From an uncultured Clostridia bacterium (GTDB taxonomy: Bacteria > Bacillota > Clostridia > Christensenellales > UBA1242): a stretch of DNA of 64,000 nt. The stretch spans positions 256,397 to 320,396 of the forward strand of contig CAKVID010000001.1 in the NCBI GenBank assembly GCA_934754355.1. Direction: 5' to 3'. The notes beneath the pieces are model-generated. The model had not been told where the DNA came from and ran no database searches. It was given only the letters and a program-made list of their open reading frames with translations. This document shows positions 37,539-46,459 of this stretch, in pieces; position 1 is the first letter of the stretch; every line of letters starts with the position of its first letter. The translations under genes and the position numbers were made by a program.

Positions 37539-38346
37539 TTATTTCTTCTCCTGTTTTTTCTATTTGAATATCTGAAAACAAATCATCTTGACTAACCTTG
37601 ATTACTTGCATTTTAATAAGTTCTAGCAAAGCCATAAATGTTGTTATAACTTCTTCTTTGCTACTACTTTCCAAGAATAATTCACTAAATTTTATATGAC
37701 TTCTAGAAATTAAAGTATCTTTGATTGTAGAAATTTTCTGTTCTACAGTGAATGATTCTTTGGCAATTTCTTTACTTTCTTTGCCTTTCTCAATTTTATT
37801 AACTTTGTGCATTATGCCTACAAATGCATCAAGCAACTTGTCTAATTCCATGTCTTTGATAATAATTCTAAATTTATTTGCCTCTTTCTCGGGTTGTTTA
37901 TAGAATTTATCGTTGCTTTCAAGTTTACCCAATTTCTCATTAACTTCTTTGAAATATTGATATTCTCTTAATCTTAATTTCAAGACATATTCAGGGTCTA
38001 ATTCTTCTTCGTCATTATCTACAATCTTTGGTAGTAATTTCTTACTCTTAATCTCAATAAGAAGTGCAGCATATTCAATAAACTCGCTAGCAACTTCCAA
38101 ATCAACTGTAGTAATATCTTTCATAATTTCCAAATATTGCTCAGTAAGTTCGGATATCTGAATATCCTCTATATCCAATTTACTCTTCTTGATTAGTGTT
38201 AAAAGCAAGTCAAGTGGCCCACTAAAATTCTCTAATTTAAAAGTTAATTTCTCACTATCAACATTTTCATTATCGGCAGAAAAATCGTTAGTATCATTAC
38301 TAACAATATTTTCATCTTTTACTTCTTCAATTTTTTCTTCTGACAT
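37522..38346 (-). CDS. scpA: Segregation and condensation protein ScpA
   Basis: 274 aa kleisin subunit that bridges the two SMC heads. After an acidic N-terminal tail of about 30 residues comes the typical LENFSGPLDLLLTLIKKSKL, then ISELTEQYLEIM and the C-terminal winged helix region. The Shine-Dalgarno sequence is weak (GAG). It lies 24 bases after the M50 protease gene and overlaps scpB, so the order M50-scpA-scpB-ytfI-ytfJ-dacF is one unit, as in many Clostridia. Confidence 0.95.
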   Translation of the reverse strand: MSEEKIEEVKDENIVSNDTNDFSADNENVDSEKLTFKLENFSGPLDLLLTLIKKSKLDIEDIQISELTEQYLEIMKDITTVDLEVASEFIEYAALLIEIKSKKLLPKIVDNDEEELDPEYVLKLRLREYQYFKEVNEKLGKLESNDKFYKQPEKEANKFRIIIKDMELDKLLDAFVGIMHKVNKIEKGKESKEIAKESFTVEQKISTIKDTLISRSHIKFSELFLESSSKEEVITTFMALLELIKMQVIKVSQDDLFSDIQIEKTGEEINGELI

Positions 38347-38370
38347 ATCTTATCTCACTATTCTTTTTTC

Positions 38371-39018
38371 TTAGAAGAACAACTTCCAGAATAATTCAAT
38401 TGGCAAGGCTACATAACTTATTAATTTAAACATTAAACTATCTAAGAAAATTAAAACTATTAACAAAATTATATTGCCATAATTATACATAAATCTTACA
38501 AAGGAATTATTATACTGAGTATAATTCTCTACTAATTTGAAACCATCTAATGGATATATAGGCAAGAAATTAAATACTGCCAAACAAATATTGATAAAGT
38601 ACATAAAGTAGAAAAATTCTTGTAAGAATAGTACAAAGTAATTCTCTGCAGTTATAAGCAATGTAAGCCTATAAAATCCACAACCAACAAAGCCAAGTGC
38701 CAAATTCATAAGCACTCCCGCTACACAAGTCCAACCAATACCTTTCTTAATATTGCGGAAATTATCTGGATTATATTGAACAGGTCTAGCCCACCCAAAG
38801 CCAAAGAACGCACAACATAGGAAACCGATTATATCCATGTGTTTGAAAGGATTAAGAGTTACTCTACCTTGCATCTTGGGTGTGGGGTCACCATTCTTGT
38901 ATGCTGCATATGCATGAGCAAATTCATGAAGGCTAAGAGATAACACAATTACAAGTATATAAGAAAGTGTTACAACTATAAAATCTGCACCTTCAAATTT
39001 TCCAAAAAAATTTAACAT
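38371..39018 (-). CDS. Site-2 protease family (M50) membrane metalloprotease
   Basis: 215 aa, multi-pass. The zinc-binding HEFAHA motif is near residue 31 and the second motif NFLPIYPLDG near residue 155, where the Asp is the third ligand. No PDZ domain, so it belongs to the short M50 group found next to scpA in Clostridia, not to RseP proper. Its substrate is unknown. It is the first gene of the operon, with an AGG-type ribosome binding site and a good promoter just upstream. Confidence 0.92.
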   Translation of the reverse strand: MLNFFGKFEGADFIVVTLSYILVIVLSLSLHEFAHAYAAYKNGDPTPKMQGRVTLNPFKHMDIIGFLCCAFFGFGWARPVQYNPDNFRNIKKGIGWTCVAGVLMNLALGFVGCGFYRLTLLITAENYFVLFLQEFFYFMYFINICLAVFNFLPIYPLDGFKLVENYTQYNNSFVRFMYNYGNIILLIVLIFLDSLMFKLISYVALPIELFWKLFF

Positions 39019-39044
39019 AAATTACCTATTCTCCATATACTTTA

Positions 39045-39073
39045 AGTATACTAAAAATTAATTAATTTTGCAA
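39045..39073 (-). promoter_or_regulatory. Promoter of the M50-scpAB-dacF operon
   Basis: Minus strand TTGCAA (39073-39068), 17 nt, TATACT (39050-39045), 27 nt before the start codon. Confidence 0.6.
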
Positions 39074-39104
39074 TTATATTGCTATGATATTATATCTAAA
39101 AAAA

Positions 39105-39148
39105 ATAAGAACAATTGTCAAATATTCTCATATTACAATTGCTCTTAT
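39105..39148 (-). terminator. Terminator of the dnaG operon
   Basis: ATAAGAACAATTGT pairs with ACAATTGCTCTTAT (one mismatch), and an eight-A run on the plus strand gives the T run. Confidence 0.8.
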
Positions 39149-39154
39149 GTGTTA

Positions 39155-39847
39155 CTATTTCATATAAATTATTCTATGACACTGTTCACAAATAATTGTT
39201 CCATCATTTTTTAATTTATTAGCCTTAGCAGTAGGAATTTCTACTCTACAACCAGAACAATGACCGTTATCAAAACTTACATATACTGGGAATATCTTGT
39301 CATTCTTCATAGTCTTATATTTAGCAAGAATTGTACTATCAATTTCGCCTTCCAAAGCCTTCATTTTATCTTCAATTTCTTTGATTTTAGGCTCAATGCT
39401 TTTCATGTTCTTCTCATATGCCAACTTAAATTCGTTATATTTACTGCGGGCTTTAATCATATTGTTCTTTGTTATTTCAAAGTCTTTAAGGCTTTGTTTT
39501 ATTTTATTAATTATTATATTAATATTACGCTCCAACAAGAACAATTCTGAACTAAGAGAATTAATTGTAGATAGTATGCCATCAATGTCTTCTAATGCTA
39601 CATTACTTAAATCTGTATTGATTAATTCTTGAATTTTCTTAGAATTACTATCATATTGTTTTTTCAAATTCTTGTAATCTTCTAGCAATGAATTGGCATC
39701 TTGTTCTAATGTCATACCTTTGTTATGTGCATCTACAATGTAGCCTTTTACTTTGTTCATATTGCTTTTTTCTACGCTATTTATATTAGATTTTTTTATT
39801 TTGTTTAGTTCCAAATCTAATTTTTGATATTCTAGTATTTTATTCAT
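39155..39847 (-). CDS. Coiled-coil protein with C4 zinc ribbon
   Basis: 230 aa. A long antiparallel coiled coil (about residues 1-185) ends in a zinc ribbon, CSGC...CEQC (about 198-225). This is the zf-RING_7/DUF164 family, related to structural proteins of unknown role and often coded near nif3-like and trmK genes. Function not known. It overlaps trmK by 8 bases, has AAGGA before the start and is the last gene of dnaG-rpoD-trmK. The Nif3-like gene that follows trmK in Bacillus is missing here. Confidence 0.85.
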   Translation of the reverse strand: MNKILEYQKLDLELNKIKKSNINSVEKSNMNKVKGYIVDAHNKGMTLEQDANSLLEDYKNLKKQYDSNSKKIQELINTDLSNVALEDIDGILSTINSLSSELFLLERNINIIINKIKQSLKDFEITKNNMIKARSKYNEFKLAYEKNMKSIEPKIKEIEDKMKALEGEIDSTILAKYKTMKNDKIFPVYVSFDNGHCSGCRVEIPTAKANKLKNDGTIICEQCHRIIYMK

Positions 39848-40502
39848 ATCTCAATTCCTTTTTCGCTTTCTCAAATAGACGAATTTGCTCATCAATTTTA
39901 TCATTAGGAGATTTCTGCTTTGCCTTGATATCTCTAAATTTTGCCAAATATTTGTCTATATATTTATCAATATCGCTTAGTGGGTTTGTGAAATTATCCT
40001 TGCCAAAATACAAATTAAATTCATTTATTTGTGATTGATATTCCACTCTTCTACATTTAATTATATTATAAAATTTGCCCTTGTCAAGAATAATTATATC
40101 AAAATCAATGTCAAAATTATGATTATTCAAGTATTTTTTCAATTCAATAATATCATGTTGTGGTGCTAAAATAAATGTATCAATGTTAATCGGCGAATTA
40201 TCAATAATTTTCATTATTTCGTATCCACCCATTCCAGCAATTATGCATTCATCAATTTTGGCGTCTTTGTATCCCGATAATCCATCACAACAAATTGCTT
40301 GAAATTTAGTGGGATAACTACTTAGCAAATCAATTGCTTTCTGCAAACTAGCACTACTTATATCAGATATATAAGCAAAATTAATTTTGTTCTTATCAAG
40401 TAATTCCTTGGTTAATTTGCCATGGTCACAACCAACATCAGCAATAATATCCCCGCTTACTAAATCACTTATTAACTTCAATCTTTTGGTTAACTTATTC
40501 AT
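39840..40502 (-). CDS. trmK: tRNA (adenine(22)-N1)-methyltransferase
   Basis: 220 aa. SAM-dependent methylation of A22 in tRNA. The family N-terminus LTKRLKLISDLV..GDIIADVGCDHGKL contains the SAM-binding DVGCDHG. CIIAGMGG follows near residue 88, and the C-terminal part is helical and charged. It overlaps both rpoD and the zinc-ribbon gene by 8 bases. No strong Shine-Dalgarno sequence, so translation is probably coupled to rpoD (stop and start overlap in ATGAATAA). Confidence 0.93.
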   Translation of the reverse strand: MNKLTKRLKLISDLVSGDIIADVGCDHGKLTKELLDKNKINFAYISDISSASLQKAIDLLSSYPTKFQAICCDGLSGYKDAKIDECIIAGMGGYEIMKIIDNSPINIDTFILAPQHDIIELKKYLNNHNFDIDFDIIILDKGKFYNIIKCRRVEYQSQINEFNLYFGKDNFTNPLSDIDKYIDKYLAKFRDIKAKQKSPNDKIDEQIRLFEKAKKELRYE

Positions 40503-41550
40503 AAAAATCTTGCAACTTTTTACTTCTATTTGGGTGTCTCAATTTCCTTAGAGCCTTAGCCTCTATTTGTCTAATTCTTTCTCTTGTAACATTAAATTCT
40601 TTACCAACTTCTTCAAGTGTTCTTGGGTGACTATCGTCTAAACCATAACGCAATCTAATAACTTTTTGCTCTCTAGGAGTAAGCGTCTCGATTACTTGCA
40701 AAAGTTGTGCTTTTAGTATATCTTGAGCAGCATTATCTGTAGGAGACTTGATACTTTCGTCTTCTACGAAGTCGCTTATTCTACTCTCATCTTCTTCGCC
40801 TACTGGAGACTCCAAAGATACTGGGTCTTGAGCAATTTTCTGTATTTCAATTACTCTATTCTCACTAAGTCCCATTCTTTCTGCTATTTCTGCATTTGTA
40901 GGGTCTCTACCTAATTCTTGCATTAATTGTTTGGATACTCTAGATAGTCTATGAATAGTCTCCACCATATGTACAGGAATTCTTATAGTTCTTGCTTGGT
41001 CAGCAATTGCTCTAGTAATAGATTGTCTAATCCACCATGTTGCATATGTCGAAAATCTAAAGCCTTTGGTATAATCAAATTTCTCTACTGCTTTCAAAAG
41101 TCCTAAATTACCTTCTTGAATTAAATCTAGAAATTGCATAGAACTTCTATTAACATATTTCTTAGCAATACTTACAACCAATTTTAAATTTCTCTCAGAC
41201 AGTTCTTTCTTGGCATTTTCATCGCCTTCTAATATTCTCTTGGCTAATTCTACTTCTTGTTCACTAGTAAGTAATTGTGCTTGTCCAATGTCTTTAAGAT
41301 AAACTTTAACTGGGTCATCAACTTTGACATTACTTATCAATTCTTTCAAGTCTTCATCTTTGATACTTTCCTCTACTGGAGGCTCAACTGTTATGCCTTC
41401 TTCTTCCAATTTATCTTTGACTTCTTTCATCTCATCAATGGATAATTCATAATTGATAAGTTTTGCTCCCAAGTCTTCATCTGTTATTACATTTCCATCT
41501 CTTCTGGCGTCTTTGATTATTTGTTCAATCTCTTGTTCTAAACTATTCAT
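40495..41550 (-). CDS. rpoD: Primary sigma factor (sigma-A, RpoD)
   Basis: 351 aa. The housekeeping sigma factor. Region 1.1 is short and acidic. Region 1.2 (DPVKVYLKDIG), 2 (NLKLVVSIAKKYVNR, DLIQEGNLGLLKAVEKFDYTK, cut here for length), 2.4 (FSTYATWWIRQSI), 3 and 4.2 (TRERIRQIEAKALRKLRHP) are all canonical. This agrees with the TTGACA/TATAAT promoters seen across the window. The start follows GAGGATAAT and lies 1 base after the dnaG stop, the classic macromolecular synthesis operon order. Confidence 0.97.
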   Translation of the reverse strand: MNSLEQEIEQIIKDARRDGNVITDEDLGAKLINYELSIDEMKEVKDKLEEEGITVEPPVEESIKDEDLKELISNVKVDDPVKVYLKDIGQAQLLTSEQEVELAKRILEGDENAKKELSERNLKLVVSIAKKYVNRSSMQFLDLIQEGNLGLLKAVEKFDYTKGFRFSTYATWWIRQSITRAIADQARTIRIPVHMVETIHRLSRVSKQLMQELGRDPTNAEIAERMGLSENRVIEIQKIAQDPVSLESPVGEEDESRISDFVEDESIKSPTDNAAQDILKAQLLQVIETLTPREQKVIRLRYGLDDSHPRTLEEVGKEFNVTRERIRQIEAKALRKLRHPNRSKKLQDFYE

Positions 41551-41551
41551 A

Positions 41552-43330
41552 TTATCCTCTATTCTTTTTTTCTTTGACTAAATTTTGAATTTCAATCATT
41601 AAATTTTTGCGTTCACTTTCTTCTTTGACCGTTGCAAGTTTGGCGGTTAATTCTTCTATTCTAATATCTATTCCCGCTTTCTTTAGAATACTCAAGCAAT
41701 CATCAAAGTGTTTCTGATTATCTTCCCCGTCTACAAATTCAAAGTTAATAACATCACTTATATCTGGAGTGTTCTCGGCATCATCAAACATACTAAATAC
41801 AGTGCTTATTATTGGCTTTCTATTGTTATTATGTTCATTTACGATGTAATCATAAATCTTCATGTAATCTGGATTTTTTAAGTTATTTCTAATGTTATCA
41901 TCTAGATATGCATATTCTTTCTTATGTAGAAGCGATGCTATTATAAATTTAACCGCTTTTACATATGAATTCTCTCTTAGATTAATTACTTTCTCTTTGG
42001 TTTCAACAATATCTTCTTGTTTTGGACTAAGATTATTTAATTTCTCCAAGTCACTACGCAATACAGATATTGTAACATTTGTCATCTCTTGCACCATTTT
42101 CAAGTAAATTTCTTGCTCACTCTCTGTTTGCAAAGACTTAATAACATTAAGTGCATCAGCAATAAATTTCCACTTCTCTTCTTTCTTATCTAAATTGTAT
42201 ACTTTGGCAAAATCTTTGATTAAAAACTCTACCCAATACATTGCACTTGCCAATAATTCGCCCCATGCATTTTTACCAAAAGCATTTACATATTCATCGG
42301 GATCGTTACCATTAGGAATAGTTACCACATACACTTGCAATCCTGCATTTACTAGTATATCTATGCTTCTTAGTGTTGCTTTCTTACCAGCACTATCCCC
42401 ATCAAAACTAAGTATAACTTTGTCTGCAAATCTCTTCAAATTCTTAGCATGATTTGCAGTAAGTGCTGTACCCATACATGCAACAGCATTCTTAACACCA
42501 CTTCTAAAAAGAGATATTACATCCATCTGCCCTTCAACAATAACAATCTCTTTCAAAGCCCCTTCTTTCTTGGCTTTCTTTAGTTGATTAATACCATAAA
42601 TACAACTAGATTTATCAAAGACTAATGTTTGAGCAGTGTTTTTATACTTGGCAAAGTCAGTCTTTCCTATTACCCTTCCGCTAAATCCAACAACATTTCC
42701 AAGTAAATTAAATATAGGAAATATTATTCTCTTGCCATAAGCATCACATAATTTATTATCGTGTCTATCACATACACCACTGTCTAACATTTCTTCTTCG
42801 GTGTAACCAAGAGACTTAAGATAATAAACAATCTCATTCCAACCAGTACTATAACCTAGTCCAAATTCCTTGATTGTGTTCATATCAAGTTTTCTTGATG
42901 CTAGATATTCTAATGCTGGTGCAGCTTCGGGTTTCTTTAGATTATTATAGTAGAATTTGGCACTATCAACTAGAATACTATAAATTCTATCTCTTTTCTT
43001 TTTTAATTTGATAACATTCTCATCATTATGATACTCAGGCAATTCCATATTTGCATATTCAGCAAGTTTCTTGCACGCATCATAGAAATCTAATGTCTCA
43101 TATTTGGATACAAAACTGATTACATCGCCACTAGCACCACAACCAAAGCAATGATAATATTGTTCAAATTCATTAATTGCAAAAGATGGGGTCTTCTCAA
43201 AATGAAATGGGCAACACGCCCACCAAGTTTTGCCTTTCCTAGTAAGATTTATATATTTGGAAGCAATAGTTACAATATCATTATTTTGTTTTAATTTTTC
43301 TATCCACTCAGCCGAAAAACCTTTATCCAC
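41552..43330 (-). CDS. dnaG: DNA primase
   Basis: 592 aa. Makes RNA primers for replication. The CHC2 zinc finger (CPFHFEKTPSFAI..., HCFGCGASG) is at the N-terminus, then the catalytic core with the TOPRIM motif (IVEGQMDVI ... SFDGDSAGKKA) and a helicase-binding C-terminal domain from about residue 430. The frame can be opened from a TTG at 43354, but GAGGTGA precedes a GTG at 43330 (VDKGFSAEW) and fits better, so that start is used. It is followed by rpoD after one base. Confidence 0.95.
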   Translation of the reverse strand: MDKGFSAEWIEKLKQNNDIVTIASKYINLTRKGKTWWACCPFHFEKTPSFAINEFEQYYHCFGCGASGDVISFVSKYETLDFYDACKKLAEYANMELPEYHNDENVIKLKKKRDRIYSILVDSAKFYYNNLKKPEAAPALEYLASRKLDMNTIKEFGLGYSTGWNEIVYYLKSLGYTEEEMLDSGVCDRHDNKLCDAYGKRIIFPIFNLLGNVVGFSGRVIGKTDFAKYKNTAQTLVFDKSSCIYGINQLKKAKKEGALKEIVIVEGQMDVISLFRSGVKNAVACMGTALTANHAKNLKRFADKVILSFDGDSAGKKATLRSIDILVNAGLQVYVVTIPNGNDPDEYVNAFGKNAWGELLASAMYWVEFLIKDFAKVYNLDKKEEKWKFIADALNVIKSLQTESEQEIYLKMVQEMTNVTISVLRSDLEKLNNLSPKQEDIVETKEKVINLRENSYVKAVKFIIASLLHKKEYAYLDDNIRNNLKNPDYMKIYDYIVNEHNNNRKPIISTVFSMFDDAENTPDISDVINFEFVDGEDNQKHFDDCLSILKKAGIDIRIEELTAKLATVKEESERKNLMIEIQNLVKEKKNRG

Positions 43331-43470
43331 TATCTCACCTCTTTCAAATCTCAATTATATATACGCTTTTTAATTGCCATTTCCTCTTTTTTAATTAAAA
43401 TTTTTATAAAATTTTATCTTATTATGAATATTTCTTATATTTTTTGCATATACTACTCTTAAATTCACAA

Positions 43471-43504
43471 AAAAATTAACTAGATTATTCTCTAGTTAAT
43501 TTTT
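43471..43504 (-). terminator. Terminator after the small membrane protein gene
   Basis: AAATTAACTAGA-TTATTC-TCTAGTTAATTT with A/T runs; ends the transcript of the 43537-43767 gene before dnaG. Confidence 0.75.
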
Positions 43505-43536
43505 TATTTTTGTAATATTGCATCTTACTCAAGTAA

Positions 43537-43767
43537 TTATTTAGACTTTTTATCTTCTTCTGCCTTATCTTCTCTATGTAGATTAGAGTAAGTATTAACA
43601 GCAATAGATACAATGCCACACACTAATGCACTGCAAACAATTATTACCCAAGTTGGGTGCCAAGTGTGAGCAAAAATACCAATTAGTACAAATGCCATAA
43701 TAGATGCAAGCATCAAAATTCCACAGAAAGCATCGCTTATTACTTGTGCTTTAGTTTTCTTATACAT
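43537..43767 (-). CDS. Small two-helix membrane protein, unknown
   Basis: 76 aa, not recognised. Two membrane segments (about residues 9-31 and 36-57), with a tryptophan-containing turn (HTWHPTW) between them and a charged tail of Lys, Glu and Asp. The longest frame starts at 43824, but GGGGGA precedes the ATG at 43767 by five bases, so the shorter form is used. It lies 74 bases after the LRR surface-protein gene in the same direction and could be co-transcribed with it, as no terminator is visible between them. Confidence 0.7.
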   Translation of the reverse strand: MYKKTKAQVISDAFCGILMLASIMAFVLIGIFAHTWHPTWVIIVCSALVCGIVSIAVNTYSNLHREDKAEEDKKSK

Positions 43768-43841
43768 AATATTTCCCCCTACTATTAATACTAAAATTAT
43801 ATCAAATATGTGTAAGGATTGCAAATATTTTACAGATTATT

Positions 43842-46256
43842 TTATATTCTCTCAGATACCGCCTTAATCCTACTAGCGAAAGATGTAAAATTGTGCGCTG
43901 TCTTATACGCATCTATTGAACCATCTGGCACATATATTACAAATTCGTTGTTTGTATTCTGCAAAATAAGCGCTGAATTAAATGTAGGTGGAGTAACTCT
44001 CTGAAATTCAATCCATTTAAGTGATTTACAATTATTAAGTAGATTTATTGATACTTTATCAACACCTATTCCAAAAGTAACGGTTTCTAGATTAGGGCAA
44101 CTTTGCAGCGTTTCACTGCTAAATATTGCATTTTTGATCGTTATGTTTTTCAAAGATGAATTTTGAGTAAAGCAATTATTCTCCATAATTACACCTTCTG
44201 GAATATTAATATTTTCTAAATATCTCATAATGGAAAAACTTGAATATCCTATTTTAACAATAGTTTCTGGCAATACAACATTTTTTAATTTTGAAAAACT
44301 AAAAGACCATGATGAAATAGTTTTTATAGTATTTGATACTTCATATGTATCATCGTCTAAACCCGTTGCATAGTCATAGAAAGTTGTACCATCATAACTT
44401 ATCAATTCTTTACCAGTAAGAGTTTTAAAATATTTATTCTCGCTATGTACAACAAATTTTATATTATTTCTAAAATAATATAATCCGTTTACCTTTATTT
44501 CTTGCAAATTCTTACCTATTTCAATTTTAGTTATTTTATTACTTTTATTATTGTCAAGACCAATGCTAAAACAAAATCCAACTATTTCATCTGGAATAGA
44601 CATAATAGTTGCTGTATCACTAAAATATCCCCATACCATATTCTTTGTTGAATTGTGCACTAGATAAATATTATTATATACATCTTTAAGTTTGCTAAAG
44701 TAAGTATTTGAGCCTATCTCTATGTTGGTTACAGAACCTGGAAAAACATATGAAGTGCCAATATTTTGTAAATTTTTGCCAAGAGTAATTGTTTTAAGAT
44801 AAGTGGAACCATACAACGACATATAACGAAGAGTAGTAACTTCATCAGGAATTATAAGTTCTGTTGAATTATTCCTAATAGCATATTGTAATAGTTCACC
44901 ATTCTTTGAAAGAAGCATTTTTTCATCTATATCATAATAATTGGTGTTGTCTTTATTTACATTTATTCTTAGTAAAGAACAAGTTGAAAATGCACGTTCC
45001 ATAATATTTGTAACACTAGCAGGAATTTCACTCATATTTGTCAAATTAATACATATTTCAAATGCACAAATTCCAATATAACTTATTTTATCAGTTAATA
45101 CTACATTATTTAATAACCTACAATTTTGAAAGGCATAATCACCAATCTTGATCAAATTTTTTGGAAACTTTATTGATGTTATGTTTGATTTTCTAAAAGC
45201 CGAGTTTGTTATTTCTACAATATTGCTCTCGCTAGCATCAACAGAAATAATCCCCGACTCTGCAAATGCACTCTCTGCAATAGTTGTATAGCTAGACGGA
45301 ATATAGACATTTTTAACAGTTCCATTACCATTGAATAAATTCTTGGATAAATGTGTAATCACTTTGCCATCTGCAGTTTTCTCTGGAAGTCTCAGATTCT
45401 CGGGATATTCCACTCCTAGTTTGGTTGAAAGAGATACCTTGCCGTCAGCAGTAGTAGATATATTAAACCATTCAAGTGGTGAACTTTCATATGAATTATT
45501 TTTAAATTCATTAAAGATTTTCAAAGAATTTGTTATTGTATTAGGCAATTTATTACCATTATTATCGGGAATGTAATTTTGAATAGCCTGAAAGACTATT
45601 TTTATTTTAATACTTAAGCCCGAGTAACTATCATCAATATAACTTGGAATTCTAATAGTACTATTATTTAAAAAATTAACTATTGTATCTTCAGTTGTTG
45701 CATCTACCTCTTGTAATATAGAATTTTCTTTGTTTTCTTCATTGAGCGTTTGTATATAATAGAAATAACCATCTGTGTGTAAATACCAACTGTCGTTATC
45801 TAATACAATATGACTAAGCATAGTATAGATATCTATTGAAACTAAATTTTCTCCTGTTTCTACATAAGGATTACCATATTTATCTAATACTGTTACTTGA
45901 AATTTGGCTCTAAGTAATGGTTTTGTTGTACTACGCTTTACTTTGCAATTAGCATAAATAGTAATTGGCATATTTGGAATTAAAACACCATAATCTCTAT
46001 CTAACTGAATTTCTAGATTACATGTACTATTATCTTCAATAGACTTATTACCCTTTCCCACAGCTTCTATCTTAACTTTGCCAGACATTCCAAGTAGGCT
46101 AGTTGCAAATTCTGAATTAGCAAAGAATGCAATAGTCACGCCGATAAATACTGAGAGTAATAATAAAATTATGTAAATTGATACTTTTTTTTCATTACTA
46201 TTTTTTACTTTGTAAGGCGGTACCCCCCCCCCCACAGCAAAATTATTTTTTCTCAT
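43842..46256 (-). CDS. Leucine-rich-repeat (BspA-like) surface protein, probably phase-variable
   Basis: 804 aa. Residues 8-12 are coded by a run of 11 G. A signal/anchor helix follows (about 25-46, ending TIAFFANSEF), of the style seen in SipW-dependent, TasA/camelysin-like proteins. Residues about 50-240 form a beta-rich domain (WYLHTDGYFYY, LLRAKFQVTV). From about 265 onward there are tandem LRR_5 units (SAFAESG, YAFQNC, CAFEIC, RAFSTC), ending with YVPDGSIDAYKTA near the C-terminus, typical of BspA-type adhesins. The true start ATG 46256 follows TTAGGAGAGAATATA. Exported, probably membrane- or wall-attached; no LPxTG is visible. Ligand unknown. Confidence 0.88.
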   Translation of the reverse strand: MRKNNFAVGGGVPPYKVKNSNEKKVSIYIILLLLSVFIGVTIAFFANSEFATSLLGMSGKVKIEAVGKGNKSIEDNSTCNLEIQLDRDYGVLIPNMPITIYANCKVKRSTTKPLLRAKFQVTVLDKYGNPYVETGENLVSIDIYTMLSHIVLDNDSWYLHTDGYFYYIQTLNEENKENSILQEVDATTEDTIVNFLNNSTIRIPSYIDDSYSGLSIKIKIVFQAIQNYIPDNNGNKLPNTITNSLKIFNEFKNNSYESSPLEWFNISTTADGKVSLSTKLGVEYPENLRLPEKTADGKVITHLSKNLFNGNGTVKNVYIPSSYTTIAESAFAESGIISVDASESNIVEITNSAFRKSNITSIKFPKNLIKIGDYAFQNCRLLNNVVLTDKISYIGICAFEICINLTNMSEIPASVTNIMERAFSTCSLLRINVNKDNTNYYDIDEKMLLSKNGELLQYAIRNNSTELIIPDEVTTLRYMSLYGSTYLKTITLGKNLQNIGTSYVFPGSVTNIEIGSNTYFSKLKDVYNNIYLVHNSTKNMVWGYFSDTATIMSIPDEIVGFCFSIGLDNNKSNKITKIEIGKNLQEIKVNGLYYFRNNIKFVVHSENKYFKTLTGKELISYDGTTFYDYATGLDDDTYEVSNTIKTISSWSFSFSKLKNVVLPETIVKIGYSSFSIMRYLENINIPEGVIMENNCFTQNSSLKNITIKNAIFSSETLQSCPNLETVTFGIGVDKVSINLLNNCKSLKWIEFQRVTPPTFNSALILQNTNNEFVIYVPDGSIDAYKTAHNFTSFASRIKAVSERI
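46223..46233 (-). repeat. 11-G homopolymer in codons 8-12 of the LRR gene
   Basis: Plus strand has 11 consecutive C (coding strand G) in a sequence otherwise about 70% A+T. Reading GTG GGG GGG GGG GTA keeps the frame. With 10 G, TAA appears six codons later; with 12 G, TAG appears within nine codons. Slippage would therefore switch the protein off. Confidence 0.85.
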
Positions 46257-46402
46257 TATATTCTCTCCTAACATACACTATATTACTTATTTTTTTTAAC
46301 TTTTTTATAAATAATTATAGTTTTTCACAAATTTTATTATTATTTTTTATTTTAACAAAAATAATAAAGATAATCAATTATAATGTAATAATAAAAAAAC
46401 AA

Positions 46403-46433
46403 AAATAGTTAGAGGCTAATTCTCTAACTATTT
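46403..46433 (-). terminator. Terminator between ppdK and the LRR gene
   Basis: AAATAGTTAGAG-gctaatt-CTCTAACTATTT, with a T run on the minus strand; ends the ppdK transcript. The remaining AT-rich sequence to 46256 must carry the LRR promoter, but only a lone TATAAT is evident. Confidence 0.85.
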
Positions 46434-46459
46434 ATGGTTTTTTATGGAAAAACTATTTA

